Both the position numbers and the translations under genes were made by a program. The notes under the pieces were generated by a model that was not told the origin of the DNA, did no database searches, and saw only the letters and a program-made list of their open reading frames with translations. This document shows positions 45,598 to 52,943 of a stretch of 64,000 nucleotides of DNA, one piece after another. The stretch is from CAYNHQ01 sp964397255 (GTDB taxonomy: Bacteria > Bdellovibrionota_G > JALEGL01 > DATDPG01). The stretch covers positions 62,001-126,000 of the forward strand of contig CAYNHQ010000006.1 in assembly GCA_964397255.1 (NCBI GenBank), written 5' to 3'. Each line of letters opens with the position of its first letter. Position 1 is the first letter of the stretch.

Positions 45598-46095
45598 ATG
45601 ATTTGCCCCTCCTGCGGAAAGGAAAATCTGGCCGGCGTGGACATTTGCGAATTCTGCTATTCGGCTCTTGCAGGATTCGAAATCACGGCCAGTACACCCG
45701 GTTTTCTTCGCGCCAAAGTGTTGGAAGAACCGATCAAAAACGTGGGTCTTCGCGAAGCGATCACTCTCCCGCCATCTGCCACAGCGCACGAGGCGATACA
45801 AGCCATGAAAAATCAGAGTTGCGGTTGCATTCTCGTCGTGAAGGGCCAGGAACTTGCAGGAATTTTGACGGAGCGAGACATCCTGAGAAAACTTTCGTTC
45901 CCTGATATCCGGCTAAACGAAATTCATATTGAGAATATCATGACCCCGGTCCCGGAAGTTCTTACGGAAGACCACCTGATCTGCCATGCGCTCAATAAGA
46001 TGTCGATCGGAAGATTCCGGCGCGTCCCGATCCGCCGGAACGACGGCACATTTACCTATTTTTCCGCGCGCGATGCGCTCCGTTATTTGTTCTGA
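45598..46095 (+). CDS. Zinc-ribbon plus CBS-pair protein
   Basis: A 165-residue protein with an N-terminal zinc ribbon (CPSCGK at 3-8 and CEFCYSAL at ~17-24) and a CBS pair (~45-165; AIQAMKNQSCGCILVVKGQELAGILTERDIL). The ATG at 45598 follows GGAGG by 6 nt; a TTG at 45592 is less likely. Possibly a nucleotide-sensing partner of the preceding CBS protein; target unknown. Confidence 0.82.
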   Translation: MICPSCGKENLAGVDICEFCYSALAGFEITASTPGFLRAKVLEEPIKNVGLREAITLPPSATAHEAIQAMKNQSCGCILVVKGQELAGILTERDILRKLSFPDIRLNEIHIENIMTPVPEVLTEDHLICHALNKMSIGRFRRVPIRRNDGTFTYFSARDALRYLF

Positions 46096-46105
46096 TCCGT
46101 AAGAT

Positions 46106-46570
46106 TTACTTCGCTTTAATATCGCGACCGACTTTAAACGTTCGTTGATCGGGGAGAAGGGGAAGGCCGTCACTTCCTTTGGCATCTTCCACGGTGACCG
46201 AAACTCCACGCCCCTTTTCAAGAATTTGGCTGCAGGTCGCGGGATCGGCTTTCATTTCCAGGCGATATTTCTTCGGAGTAACCTGAATCACTTCCAGCGC
46301 GCGGGAAATAATTCCCTTAATTCGATCGGCGTTGTCGACATCGATCGTGGCTTTCGGGTTCCCCTGAAGCGGTGCGGAAAACTCGGCATCAAACGAAGCG
46401 CAAGCGTCATGGCTTTGAGTCGGAACTACGCGCTTTAACTGCGCATGGCTGAATCCAGCCCCGTCCTGCCGAGCGTAGGCGGGCATGATCCCGACAAACG
46501 ACATCGGGAGGAGAAGAGCTGCCAATAACAGCCTTCTCTTAGTAGTAGCAGTATTGAGGACTGAAATCAT
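46106..46570 (-). CDS. Hypothetical exported protein
   Basis: A 154-residue protein with a signal peptide (RRLLLAALLLPMSFVGIMPAYARQ, from the ATG at 46570) and two cysteines in the mature part (DACASF, ATCSQIL), likely one disulfide. No family recognised. The ATG at 46570 overlaps the end of the upstream lipoprotein gene by 32 bp; a GTG at 46600 is possible. Probably co-transcribed with that lipoprotein gene. Confidence 0.5.
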   Translation of the reverse strand: MISVLNTATTKRRLLLAALLLPMSFVGIMPAYARQDGAGFSHAQLKRVVPTQSHDACASFDAEFSAPLQGNPKATIDVDNADRIKGIISRALEVIQVTPKKYRLEMKADPATCSQILEKGRGVSVTVEDAKGSDGLPLLPDQRTFKVGRDIKAK

Positions 46571-47387
46571 TGCCCCAGCTATACCTCTTGTGATAGTCAC
46601 TTGTCATTTGGTCACTTTGTAAGTCTATTATGTCACTCTTGTAGATCGTCAGATTCACGTCCATATCCCAACCAAATGCGCTGCATGGGCAGAAACCCTG
46701 CGGAACACTCATGAGATAGGTCTGAAGTCCGTTTCCATAAAGAATTTCCGTGTAAAGATCCACGGGCGACGGATCACTTGGTCCGCCCAATCCCCAGAGA
46801 CCTTTAAAGTCAACATGCCCTCGTGGCGTCGAAGAAATGTCCTCACTAAACCGAACGACGAATTCCATACACCCATAGTAATAGGACGAGGTGTTGATGC
46901 TCGATACATAGGGAGGGCCAGGAAGTGAAACTGATCCGACTCCTGCCATTCGAGCGCCCGTAAAGAACGTGACATTGGTCGGAATCATCGATTTTCCAGA
47001 GGCCGCTCGAACGCTCGCCGGAAGGTTCATTGTAATTCCTGAATCACGAGGGAACGGTTTACTTGGTGTGAAAACGATCGCGCCGTTATTTTCCGAGAGA
47101 CTGGCCGCCCCATCTTTAGTGATATCGTAAGTAGATGAGGAGCCAGAAGTATATTTCACTGTAATTCCACTAATCGACGTCGGATCCACAGGTTCACTCA
47201 TCTTCACATAAATGGCCGTGTTGGGATCCACGTACTCGGCAAGATAATCGGGGTTGGAGTAGAGAACCCGAAGATCCGTCGCAAATTGATATCCGGGAGG
47301 GAACGTGCTCGTTCCACTTGAGCTGCAACCCGCCACGAGGGCCACCGCAATTCCCAGTGCTCCTTTTATCCAATGTGACATCTTCAT
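46539..47387 (-). CDS. Lipoprotein with bacterial Ig-like (Big_5/SbsA-type) domain
   Basis: A 282-residue lipoprotein: lipobox LVAGC (Cys ~21), then an Ig-like domain (~45-145) with the SbsA pattern (FSEPVD-like MSEPVDPTSISG, NNGAIVFTPSKPFPRDSGITMNLPASVRAASG). The C-terminal third is Tyr/Cys-rich and unassigned. AAAGGAG precedes the ATG at 47387. Likely surface or periplasmic. A good promoter lies directly upstream. Confidence 0.65.
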   Translation of the reverse strand: MKMSHWIKGALGIAVALVAGCSSSGTSTFPPGYQFATDLRVLYSNPDYLAEYVDPNTAIYVKMSEPVDPTSISGITVKYTSGSSSTYDITKDGAASLSENNGAIVFTPSKPFPRDSGITMNLPASVRAASGKSMIPTNVTFFTGARMAGVGSVSLPGPPYVSSINTSSYYYGCMEFVVRFSEDISSTPRGHVDFKGLWGLGGPSDPSPVDLYTEILYGNGLQTYLMSVPQGFCPCSAFGWDMDVNLTIYKSDIIDLQSDQMTSDYHKRYSWGNDFSPQYCYY

Positions 47388-47423
47388 AATGCTCCTTTGT
47401 AACCTCCGCAAAGGGCGGAGAAC

Positions 47424-47452
47424 TCTATACGACAGGTGATATCCGCAATCAA
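47424..47452 (-). promoter_or_regulatory. Sigma70-like promoter of the Ig-like lipoprotein gene
   Basis: On the minus strand: TTGATT (47452-47447), 17-bp spacer, TATAGA (47429-47424). A 6-bp hairpin (CTCCGC/GCGGAG, 47404-47420) covers the predicted transcript start, just before the AAAGGAG ribosome site. Confidence 0.5.
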
Positions 47453-47558
47453 TATGCCAAGGGGATAATTTTTTAATATATTGAAATTAAATGATTTTTT
47501 AATGGCCTGTTGCGGCGATATCAAAGGCAGAAATGCGGCACCGCGACCCCTGGATGTC

Positions 47559-48146
47559 TCAATGTGCGGCCTCTTTTTTCACTTTTTTCAGGCGATTGCG
47601 CACTGCTTCAACGATTTTCCCTAGCGTGGCTTTGGTGCCAAGGTTCATGACCCAACGGGGATAGTGAGTTTCAGGCTCAAAAAGAATCGAGTAATGCGCG
47701 AGTGTCGATTGAGAGTTCCCTTCGAACTCTGACAGCTCCCAGGAACCATCAAACTGCTTCACTCCTTTTCCAGTTCCTGGAACCATGTTGAACTTAAGCG
47801 AACGATGATCGGGAGCGAAGTCGACATTGCAATCAAATGAAACATCTGAAATGGGCCAGGGCATATGGAGTAGGGAGTAATATTTCACTCCGTCCTTTCG
47901 TTGCTCGAGCATGCGGCTATCTTTTCCCCTCGGCATAAAATCTTTGTAATGCTCGTAATCCGTGATCACCGACCAAATATCGGAGATCGACGCTTCAATG
48001 ACCCCTACGATGGTTCCCCGGCTCAGCTTCGTCCCGGGAACGTCGGCGAGCGTAATAAAAACCTCGCCTTTGCGGAGTTTTTCGATTTGCTCGGCCTGCG
48101 CGCCCGATATCGTCAACAGAAGGAAAGTAGTGAGAAGACTCTTCAA
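47559..48146 (-). CDS. Exported SRPBCC (START-like) protein
   Basis: A 195-residue protein with a signal peptide (LLTTFLLLTISGAQA) and a helix-grip SRPBCC fold (~40-180; VIEASISDIWSVITDYEHYKDFMP, then SLKFNMVPGTG). Secreted START-like proteins bind hydrophobic ligands, the ligand here being unknown. Its start overlaps the rhomboid gene stop by 4 bp. Confidence 0.72.
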   Translation of the reverse strand: MKSLLTTFLLLTISGAQAEQIEKLRKGEVFITLADVPGTKLSRGTIVGVIEASISDIWSVITDYEHYKDFMPRGKDSRMLEQRKDGVKYYSLLHMPWPISDVSFDCNVDFAPDHRSLKFNMVPGTGKGVKQFDGSWELSEFEGNSQSTLAHYSILFEPETHYPRWVMNLGTKATLGKIVEAVRNRLKKVKKEAAH

Positions 48147-48874
48147 TGGAGGGTGCGATTACTGTACCCAGACATCGGTGAATCGTCATCTCCCCGGCGA
48201 ATCAGACGAAGCTTTCGCCGCATTCGTCGGCGCTGAACAAATTTCACCAAGCGTGCAAATTTAAAACTGCTTCTGAAATAACCAAACCAAAGCAGACCAA
48301 AGACCATGCCCCCCAGGTGCGCGAAGTGATTGATTCCATCTTTCGAGGATTGATAAAGCGCGACCAACTCAATAAGACCGAAGATAGCGACACAAAATTT
48401 CGCCTTCACCGGAACGACGAAATAAAGGTAAATCACTCGATCCGGAAAAAACATTCCAAAAGCGAGAAGAAGGCCGAACACCGAACCTGAAGCGCCGATC
48501 GTCGGAACCGTGGAGCCCAAATTAATTAATATCGACGCAAGAGCTGCTCCGAGCCCTGTGAAAAGATAATAGCGAATGAAGAGTTTGCTCCCGAAGCGTC
48601 GCTCGACATCGGCACCAAACCACCAGAGACCGAGCATATTTATTAAAAGATGAAAAAATTCCTGGTGGAGAAACATGTAGGTGAAGGGCTGCCAAAGCGC
48701 TCCGTCATGAATCACCGCTCTGGGAACCAAGCCGAACATGGCCACCAGGCGATCGGAATATTTGGGATGTTGAAGAAGGAGAAAAACGATACCGTTGATC
48801 CAAAGAAGGACCTTTACCACAGGGGTCAGACTCCCCCCCAGACTCACTCGAACCCGCTCAAATTCCTGACGCAT
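48143..48874 (-). CDS. Rhomboid family intramembrane serine protease
   Basis: A 243-residue membrane protein with six helices and the rhomboid dyad: Ser in GASGSVFG (~131) and His in INHFAHLGGM (~188), plus the HLLINMLGLWWFG motif in the first conserved helix. The C-terminal tail is basic (RRRMRRKLRLIRRG). Substrate unknown. It lies 77 bp downstream of the BMC genes on the same strand. Confidence 0.9.
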   Translation of the reverse strand: MRQEFERVRVSLGGSLTPVVKVLLWINGIVFLLLQHPKYSDRLVAMFGLVPRAVIHDGALWQPFTYMFLHQEFFHLLINMLGLWWFGADVERRFGSKLFIRYYLFTGLGAALASILINLGSTVPTIGASGSVFGLLLAFGMFFPDRVIYLYFVVPVKAKFCVAIFGLIELVALYQSSKDGINHFAHLGGMVFGLLWFGYFRSSFKFARLVKFVQRRRMRRKLRLIRRGDDDSPMSGYSNRTLH

Positions 48875-48936
48875 TTTCTATTCTTAATGATAATCCGGGG
48901 AGACCTTGCGCGAAAGGGGGCAAAAGCTAAAGCTCT

Positions 48937-48952
48937 AAAACCATGAGGTTTT
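48937..48952 (-). terminator. Weak hairpin after the BMC genes
   Basis: Stem AAAACC/GGTTTT with a 4-nt loop, just beyond the last BMC-P stop, followed on the minus strand by AGAGCTTTAGCTTTT. The stem is short and A+T-rich, so termination is uncertain and read-through to the rhomboid gene is likely. Confidence 0.25.
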
Positions 48953-49218
48953 TAAAGAGTGATCTCGTCCACAATCCCCAGAATTACGGCGTGCAGTGGC
49001 GCCTCACCACTCTCGAGAATTTGCCGAGCGGCATTCCCTTCGCGTGCCACCAGTACTTGATCGCCGGGCCCCGATTGAACGGCGTCTACCGCCAGAAAGC
49101 TGCCCCCCGAAATTTCTCCCTCAGGCGTAATCGGTTGAACCACAAGGACCGATCTTCCCTGGTAGGCCGGGTGCTTCACCGTCGCAACGGCATTGCCGAT
49201 CACGCGCGCAAGAATCAT
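48952..49218 (-). CDS. BMC-P pentameric vertex shell protein (EutN/CcmL family)
   Basis: Caps a vertex of the icosahedral microcompartment shell as a pentamer. The 88 residues match the family over their whole length: MILARVIGNAVATVKHPAYQGRSVLVVQPI start, the AVDAVQSGPGDQVLV middle and AVILGIVDEI end. Overlaps the preceding BMC-P gene by 4 bp. Third of three BMC-P genes in the locus. Confidence 0.93.
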   Translation of the reverse strand: MILARVIGNAVATVKHPAYQGRSVLVVQPITPEGEISGGSFLAVDAVQSGPGDQVLVAREGNAARQILESGEAPLHAVILGIVDEITL

Positions 49219-49481
49219 TCGACGTGAACCTCGTCGACCACTCCGACAATCGCGGCATCCACCGCCACAAAATTCGGATTGAGCGCCAGCGCTGCTTCAC
49301 GACCGGTGACCCAATAGACACGATCCCCCACGCCCGCTTGCGCCGTATCCACGGCAACAATCGGCATTCCACGAGGCTTTGAAACATGGTCCATGGGTTG
49401 GATGACAAGGAGTTTTACTCCTTCCAATTCGCGGGCCTTGATGGTCGCGGTGACAGTTCCTACGACTCGAGCCAGTTCCAT
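49215..49481 (-). CDS. BMC-P pentameric vertex shell protein (EutN/CcmL family)
   Basis: An 88-residue paralogue of its neighbours: MELARVVGTVTATIKARELEGVKLLVIQPM, AVDTAQAGVGDRVYWVTG, DAAIVGVVDEVHVE. It is directly adjacent to the aldehyde dehydrogenase stop (no gap) and overlaps the next BMC-P gene by 4 bp, so all are translationally linked. Having three distinct BMC-P genes is a feature of the Haliangium ochraceum shell. Confidence 0.93.
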   Translation of the reverse strand: MELARVVGTVTATIKARELEGVKLLVIQPMDHVSKPRGMPIVAVDTAQAGVGDRVYWVTGREAALALNPNFVAVDAAIVGVVDEVHVE

Positions 49482-50906
49482 TTACACAATCCGAAAGCGG
49501 CCGCCCGCAAGTGTGCAGCGCCGGCTCCGCGTGAAGTGAACCGCCGTCGTGAGTCCTTCTCCCGTGGGCCCCGCAATAGTAAACGACGTATAACCCTCTC
49601 CGCCCATTCCAAGCCCGGCATAATTGGGAGCATTCTTGACGAAAATCGATGTGTCGATCATTCGCGCCATTTCATGGAGATGATCGATATTGCGCGAATA
49701 CATGACCGCCGTGTGACGAAAACCATGTTCAATTTCTTTGGCAAAACGAATACCTTCATGAACATTCGGCACACGAACGAGTGGAACCACCGGCATCAAG
49801 AGCTCCAATTCAACAAAGGGATGATCCTTGGGAGTTTCGCAATAAATGAGTCGAACCTCGCTTCCCACGTTGATGCCGATTTGAGCCAAAATTTTTGGCG
49901 CATCTTTTCCGATCCAATCTTTGTGGGGATGGTTGTTGTAAAGAACAATGCTCTCCAATTTTTTCCGCTGATGCTCCGTCAGCTCAAATCCTCCATGTTT
50001 GGAAATTGATTTTTTGAGCGAATCGACAATCGAGTCGACGGCAATCATTTCTTTTTCAGCCGTGCATATAATGTTGTTGTCGATGGATGCTCCCAACACA
50101 ATTCCCTTGCCCGCCACATCCAGATCGGCAGTTTCGTCCACCACCACCGGAGGATTTCCCGGCCCCGCCCCAATCACTTTCTTGCCCGATTTCATCGCCT
50201 CAGCCACCACTGCGGGACCGCCGGTGACGACCACCATCCGAATTTTTGGATGTCGCATGAGCGTCTGCGCCGATTCGATGGTTGGTTCGCGCATGCAGCA
50301 GACGAGATGGGCGGGCCCCCCCGCAGCGACGATGGCTTGATTAATCAGTTCCGCCGCACGGGCGGAAACCTGTTTGGCCAGTGGATGCGGATTAAAAATG
50401 ACGGCATTTCCTGCCGAAATCATTCCGATCGAATTGCAAATGACGGTTTCCGATGGGTTCGTGCAGGGAGTAATCGAGGCCAGAAGACCCATCGGTCCTC
50501 GTTCTTCCAATGTAAGTCCGTCGTCGCCCGTAAACGTAAACGGCTCGAGAATTTCTGGACCGGGAGTTTTATCAATCACGAGACGGTTCTTTAGAATTTT
50601 GTCATCGACACGGCCCAATTTTGTTTCGGCCACAGCCAATTCGGAAAGTTCCACGACATATTCGTGACAGAGTTTTCGAACCGCCGAGATGAAACGCTTC
50701 CGTTCGGCCAATGTCATTTCGAGTAACGAGCGTTGGGCTTCTTCCGCGGCGCGAATGGCTCCTTCCATTTGATCGAAAACGCCCATTTGTGGAGTAGGCG
50801 TTTTTCGATCGGAGGATTCCGCCCGAACTATTTCCTGGTTCGAAAGTCGGGCGACCACCTGCCGAACAATCGATTCAATATCCGTCTCAGGGGTTGGGGT
50901 CGCCAT
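49482..50906 (-). CDS. CoA-acylating aldehyde dehydrogenase (PduP/EutE-like), BMC cargo
   Basis: Probable core enzyme of the compartment, converting an aldehyde plus CoA and NAD+ to acyl-CoA. The 474 residues align to PduP/EutE with the catalytic Cys281 in NNIICTAEKEM, GAGPGNPPVVVDETADL, and GGEGYTSFTIAGPTGEG near the C-terminus. Residues ~9-24 form a predicted amphipathic helix (DIESIVRQVVARLSNQ) joined by a Pro/Thr-rich linker (~25-45), the form of an encapsulation peptide. The ATG at 50906 is chosen; a GTG at 50912 overlaps the upstream stop. Confidence 0.92.
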   Translation of the reverse strand: MATPTPETDIESIVRQVVARLSNQEIVRAESSDRKTPTPQMGVFDQMEGAIRAAEEAQRSLLEMTLAERKRFISAVRKLCHEYVVELSELAVAETKLGRVDDKILKNRLVIDKTPGPEILEPFTFTGDDGLTLEERGPMGLLASITPCTNPSETVICNSIGMISAGNAVIFNPHPLAKQVSARAAELINQAIVAAGGPAHLVCCMREPTIESAQTLMRHPKIRMVVVTGGPAVVAEAMKSGKKVIGAGPGNPPVVVDETADLDVAGKGIVLGASIDNNIICTAEKEMIAVDSIVDSLKKSISKHGGFELTEHQRKKLESIVLYNNHPHKDWIGKDAPKILAQIGINVGSEVRLIYCETPKDHPFVELELLMPVVPLVRVPNVHEGIRFAKEIEHGFRHTAVMYSRNIDHLHEMARMIDTSIFVKNAPNYAGLGMGGEGYTSFTIAGPTGEGLTTAVHFTRSRRCTLAGGRFRIV

Positions 50907-50911
50907 CCTCA

Positions 50912-51202
50912 CTACTTCTTTTGGTATTTGAGCTGGCCACTGACATCTACCGCGTCGACGATGGCCATAATGACGGCGTCTACGGGCCTATCTTTCGTAA
51001 GTTCCGTCTGTCGAGCCGAACTGCCGGAGGCATAAAGGACCACCTCCCCACGGTTTGCACCCACGGAGTCGACAGCGACAATAAAATTACCGGTCGGTTT
51101 CCCATCGAGGTCGATCCCGCGAACTACCAGAAGTTTTAAGCCCTCGAGCTTTTCATCTTTCTTCGTGGAAACGACCGTTCCCACGATTTGGCCGATGACC
51201 AT
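50912..51202 (-). CDS. BMC-P pentameric vertex shell protein (EutN/CcmL family)
   Basis: A 96-residue vertex protein (MVIGQIVGTVVSTKKDEKLEGLKLLVVRGI, AVDSVGANRGEVVLYASGSSARQT, AVIMAIVDAVDV) with a short Lys/Gln-rich tail. Sits between BMC-H and the aldehyde dehydrogenase, 14 bp from BMC-H. Confidence 0.93.
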   Translation of the reverse strand: MVIGQIVGTVVSTKKDEKLEGLKLLVVRGIDLDGKPTGNFIVAVDSVGANRGEVVLYASGSSARQTELTKDRPVDAVIMAIVDAVDVSGQLKYQKK

Positions 51203-51216
51203 GACCGCTCGACGGA

Positions 51217-51528
51217 CTACCGATCGTTGGCGGCTTTTGCGGTCGTCGTATTCTGCCGACCCAGCGGAAGACTCGTATCGACATTCCCGTGTGGCCGTGG
51301 AATGACATGCACCGAAACAAGTTCACCAACGCGTTCCGCGCTCCGAGCCCCTGCTTCTGTTGCCGCTTTTACCGCAGCTACGTCCCCACGTACGATCGCG
51401 GTGACATATCCTCCACCCGTTTTTTCATAACCCACCAGATCTACGCGAGCAGCTTTTACCATTGCGTCGGCGGCCTCCACCATCGCCACAAATCCCCTCG
51501 TTTCAATCATTCCCAATGCGTCTGCCAT
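51217..51528 (-). CDS. BMC-H hexameric shell protein
   Basis: Forms the hexagonal tiles of the microcompartment facets. The single BMC domain spans ~1-90 (ALGMIETRGFVAMVEAADAMVKAA, VDLVGYEKTGGGYVTAIVRGDVAAVKAATEAGA) and is followed by a short tail. The pore-loop region is GGGYV. The ATG at 51528 has AGGGGG at proper spacing; the ATG at 51534 sits almost on top of that site. This is the only BMC-H gene in the locus. Confidence 0.95.
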   Translation of the reverse strand: MADALGMIETRGFVAMVEAADAMVKAARVDLVGYEKTGGGYVTAIVRGDVAAVKAATEAGARSAERVGELVSVHVIPRPHGNVDTSLPLGRQNTTTAKAANDR

Positions 51529-51548
51529 TGCCATACCCCCTCACAATG

Positions 51549-52166
51549 TTATGCGGATTTTCCGCGAACTGCTCCCAAAACTTTTGTCGCCGCGTCGCGC
51601 GCTGAATCAATTTCCGATTCGGTTCCCGCCAAGTAAAGCCTCCCGAACGCTCCATAGGGACGAACATCGACTAGCGTCACCTTCGCCGCCTTTTCGGCTT
51701 CATTTGCCGCGTACGCAATGTACCCTGCCGGCTCCGTTTCCAAAATGAAAAGCGATTCCCCAGGGATCAGCATCGATCCGGAACGATTCCGGTTGACGAG
51801 CTGAGCCTGGTAAGGCTCGACACTGCGAATGATCTGATTGGATACGATCTTGGGCGCGAGGCGATCTTCTTCCTTGAGCTCCAGATGCCGCAAAATAGCC
51901 ACTCCCGCTTGCAAAACCTCTCCCTGGTCTGCCTCATGGACTTCCAATAAACCAAAGGCCCGCTCCACCACCTGAAGCGCCGGCTTGACCTTCGTCGCTT
52001 TGAGCGCCACATCGGTTACACGATTGATGGCGATGCCGGGGGCGATTTCGATGAAAAGTGAAGCCATTTCGGCCACGGGAAGAAACCCTTTGGCAGTCGA
52101 TCCAATATAGGCCGCAAGTTGTGGCTGAAGTGAGTCGAGAAAAACGTACGTGCGAAGCGCGATCAC
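51549..52166 (-). CDS. BMC-T tandem-domain trimeric shell protein
   Basis: A 205-residue protein made of two BMC domains (~1-95 and ~96-200); the second ends with AANEAEKAAKVTLVDVRPYGAFGRLYLAG. The first starts LRTYVFLDSLQPQLAAYIG and contains AINRVTDVALKATKVKPALQVVERAFGLLEVH, which as I recall it closely resembles the Haliangium ochraceum BMC-T proteins. Trimers form pseudohexamers, some with gated pores. GTG start with a weak AAGAG site. First shell gene in the transcription order; a TTGACA lies ~35 bp upstream without a good -10. Confidence 0.85.
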   Translation of the reverse strand: MIALRTYVFLDSLQPQLAAYIGSTAKGFLPVAEMASLFIEIAPGIAINRVTDVALKATKVKPALQVVERAFGLLEVHEADQGEVLQAGVAILRHLELKEEDRLAPKIVSNQIIRSVEPYQAQLVNRNRSGSMLIPGESLFILETEPAGYIAYAANEAEKAAKVTLVDVRPYGAFGRLYLAGTESEIDSARDAATKVLGAVRGKSA

Positions 52167-52222
52167 CGAACTCTTAGGTAGGTGGAGAGACGAAGGGTGT
52201 CAAGGATTTCGAGAGCTTCCTT

Positions 52223-52378
52223 CTAAACCTTTGGTTTGGGAGGAAGTTTCTTTTCGCCTTCCTCGAGTCTGCCACGCAGGTAGTAGCCGATGGCCGCACC
52301 CAGAAGGATGGAAATGGGGATGGCGTAGAGGTGGGGCATGAGCGGCATCCCGAGAATATCTTTGGCGCTTTCTTCCAT
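52223..52378 (-). CDS. Small single-pass membrane protein (51 residues) between dcd and the BMC genes
   Basis: Reads from the ATG at 52378 to a TAG at 52223-52225: a short acidic N-terminus (MEESAKDILG), one predicted transmembrane helix (~18-33, ending GAAIGYYLRG) and a charged Pro/Lys tail (PPKPKV). The ATG is one base after the dcd stop, so it is translationally coupled. No family recognised. The coding sense is supported by the uninterrupted frame, the sensible helix and the tight spacing; conservation would need checking. Confidence 0.55.
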   Translation of the reverse strand: MEESAKDILGMPLMPHLYAIPISILLGAAIGYYLRGRLEEGEKKLPPKPKV

Positions 52379-52379
52379 T

Positions 52380-52943
52380 TTAGATCTTGGCGTAGGTCAA
52401 CTGGGTCTGCTTTTGATACTTCCCTTTTTTATCGGCGTACGAAGTTTCGCAAAGTTCATCACTTTCGAGAAATAACACTTGGGCGATTCCTTCGTTGGCG
52501 TAAACGCGCGCGGGAAGTGGAGTGGTATTGGAGATTTCGAGTGTGACAAATCCCTCCCACTCGGGTTCGAAGGGAGTGACATTCACGATGAGACCGCAAC
52601 GGGCATACGTGGACTTACCCAGGCAAATCGTGATGACATTTCGGGGAATACGGAAATATTCGATCGTCCGCGCGAGGGCAAAGGAGTTGGGGGGAATAAC
52701 GCAAATATCGCCACGAAAATCAATGAACGATTTTTCGCTGAATTGTTTGGGGTCAATGACGGTGGTGTGAACATTGGTGAAAATCTTGAATTCGTCGGTC
52801 ACACGAATGTCGTAGCCGTAGCTGGAAAGCCCATACGAGATCGCCCCCGAGCGCACTTGTTTATCCACAAAGGGCTCGATCATTTTATGCTCCACCGCCA
52901 TCTTCCGAATCCACTTATCCGACTTAACGGCCATGGCGGTCAT
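52380..52943 (-). CDS. dcd: dCTP deaminase
   Basis: Deaminates dCTP to dUTP (or, in bifunctional forms, to dUMP), supplying thymidylate synthesis. The 187 residues carry the diagnostic block KSTYARCGLIVNVTPFEPEW and TLEISNTTPLPARVYANEGIAQ with the catalytic Glu. GGGG sits 3 nt before the ATG. Same strand, abutting the MshEN gene, and divergent partner of the ThyX-like gene, which would use the resulting dUMP. Confidence 0.95.
   Translation of the reverse strand: MTAMAVKSDKWIRKMAVEHKMIEPFVDKQVRSGAISYGLSSYGYDIRVTDEFKIFTNVHTTVIDPKQFSEKSFIDFRGDICVIPPNSFALARTIEYFRIPRNVITICLGKSTYARCGLIVNVTPFEPEWEGFVTLEISNTTPLPARVYANEGIAQVLFLESDELCETSYADKKGKYQKQTQLTYAKI

Noticed and set aside
52175..52203. Dedicated promoter for BMC-T
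   Set aside because: A perfect TTGACA (52203-52198, minus strand) is present, but the hexamer at the right distance (TACCTA) matches -10 poorly; transcription from upstream is at least as likely.
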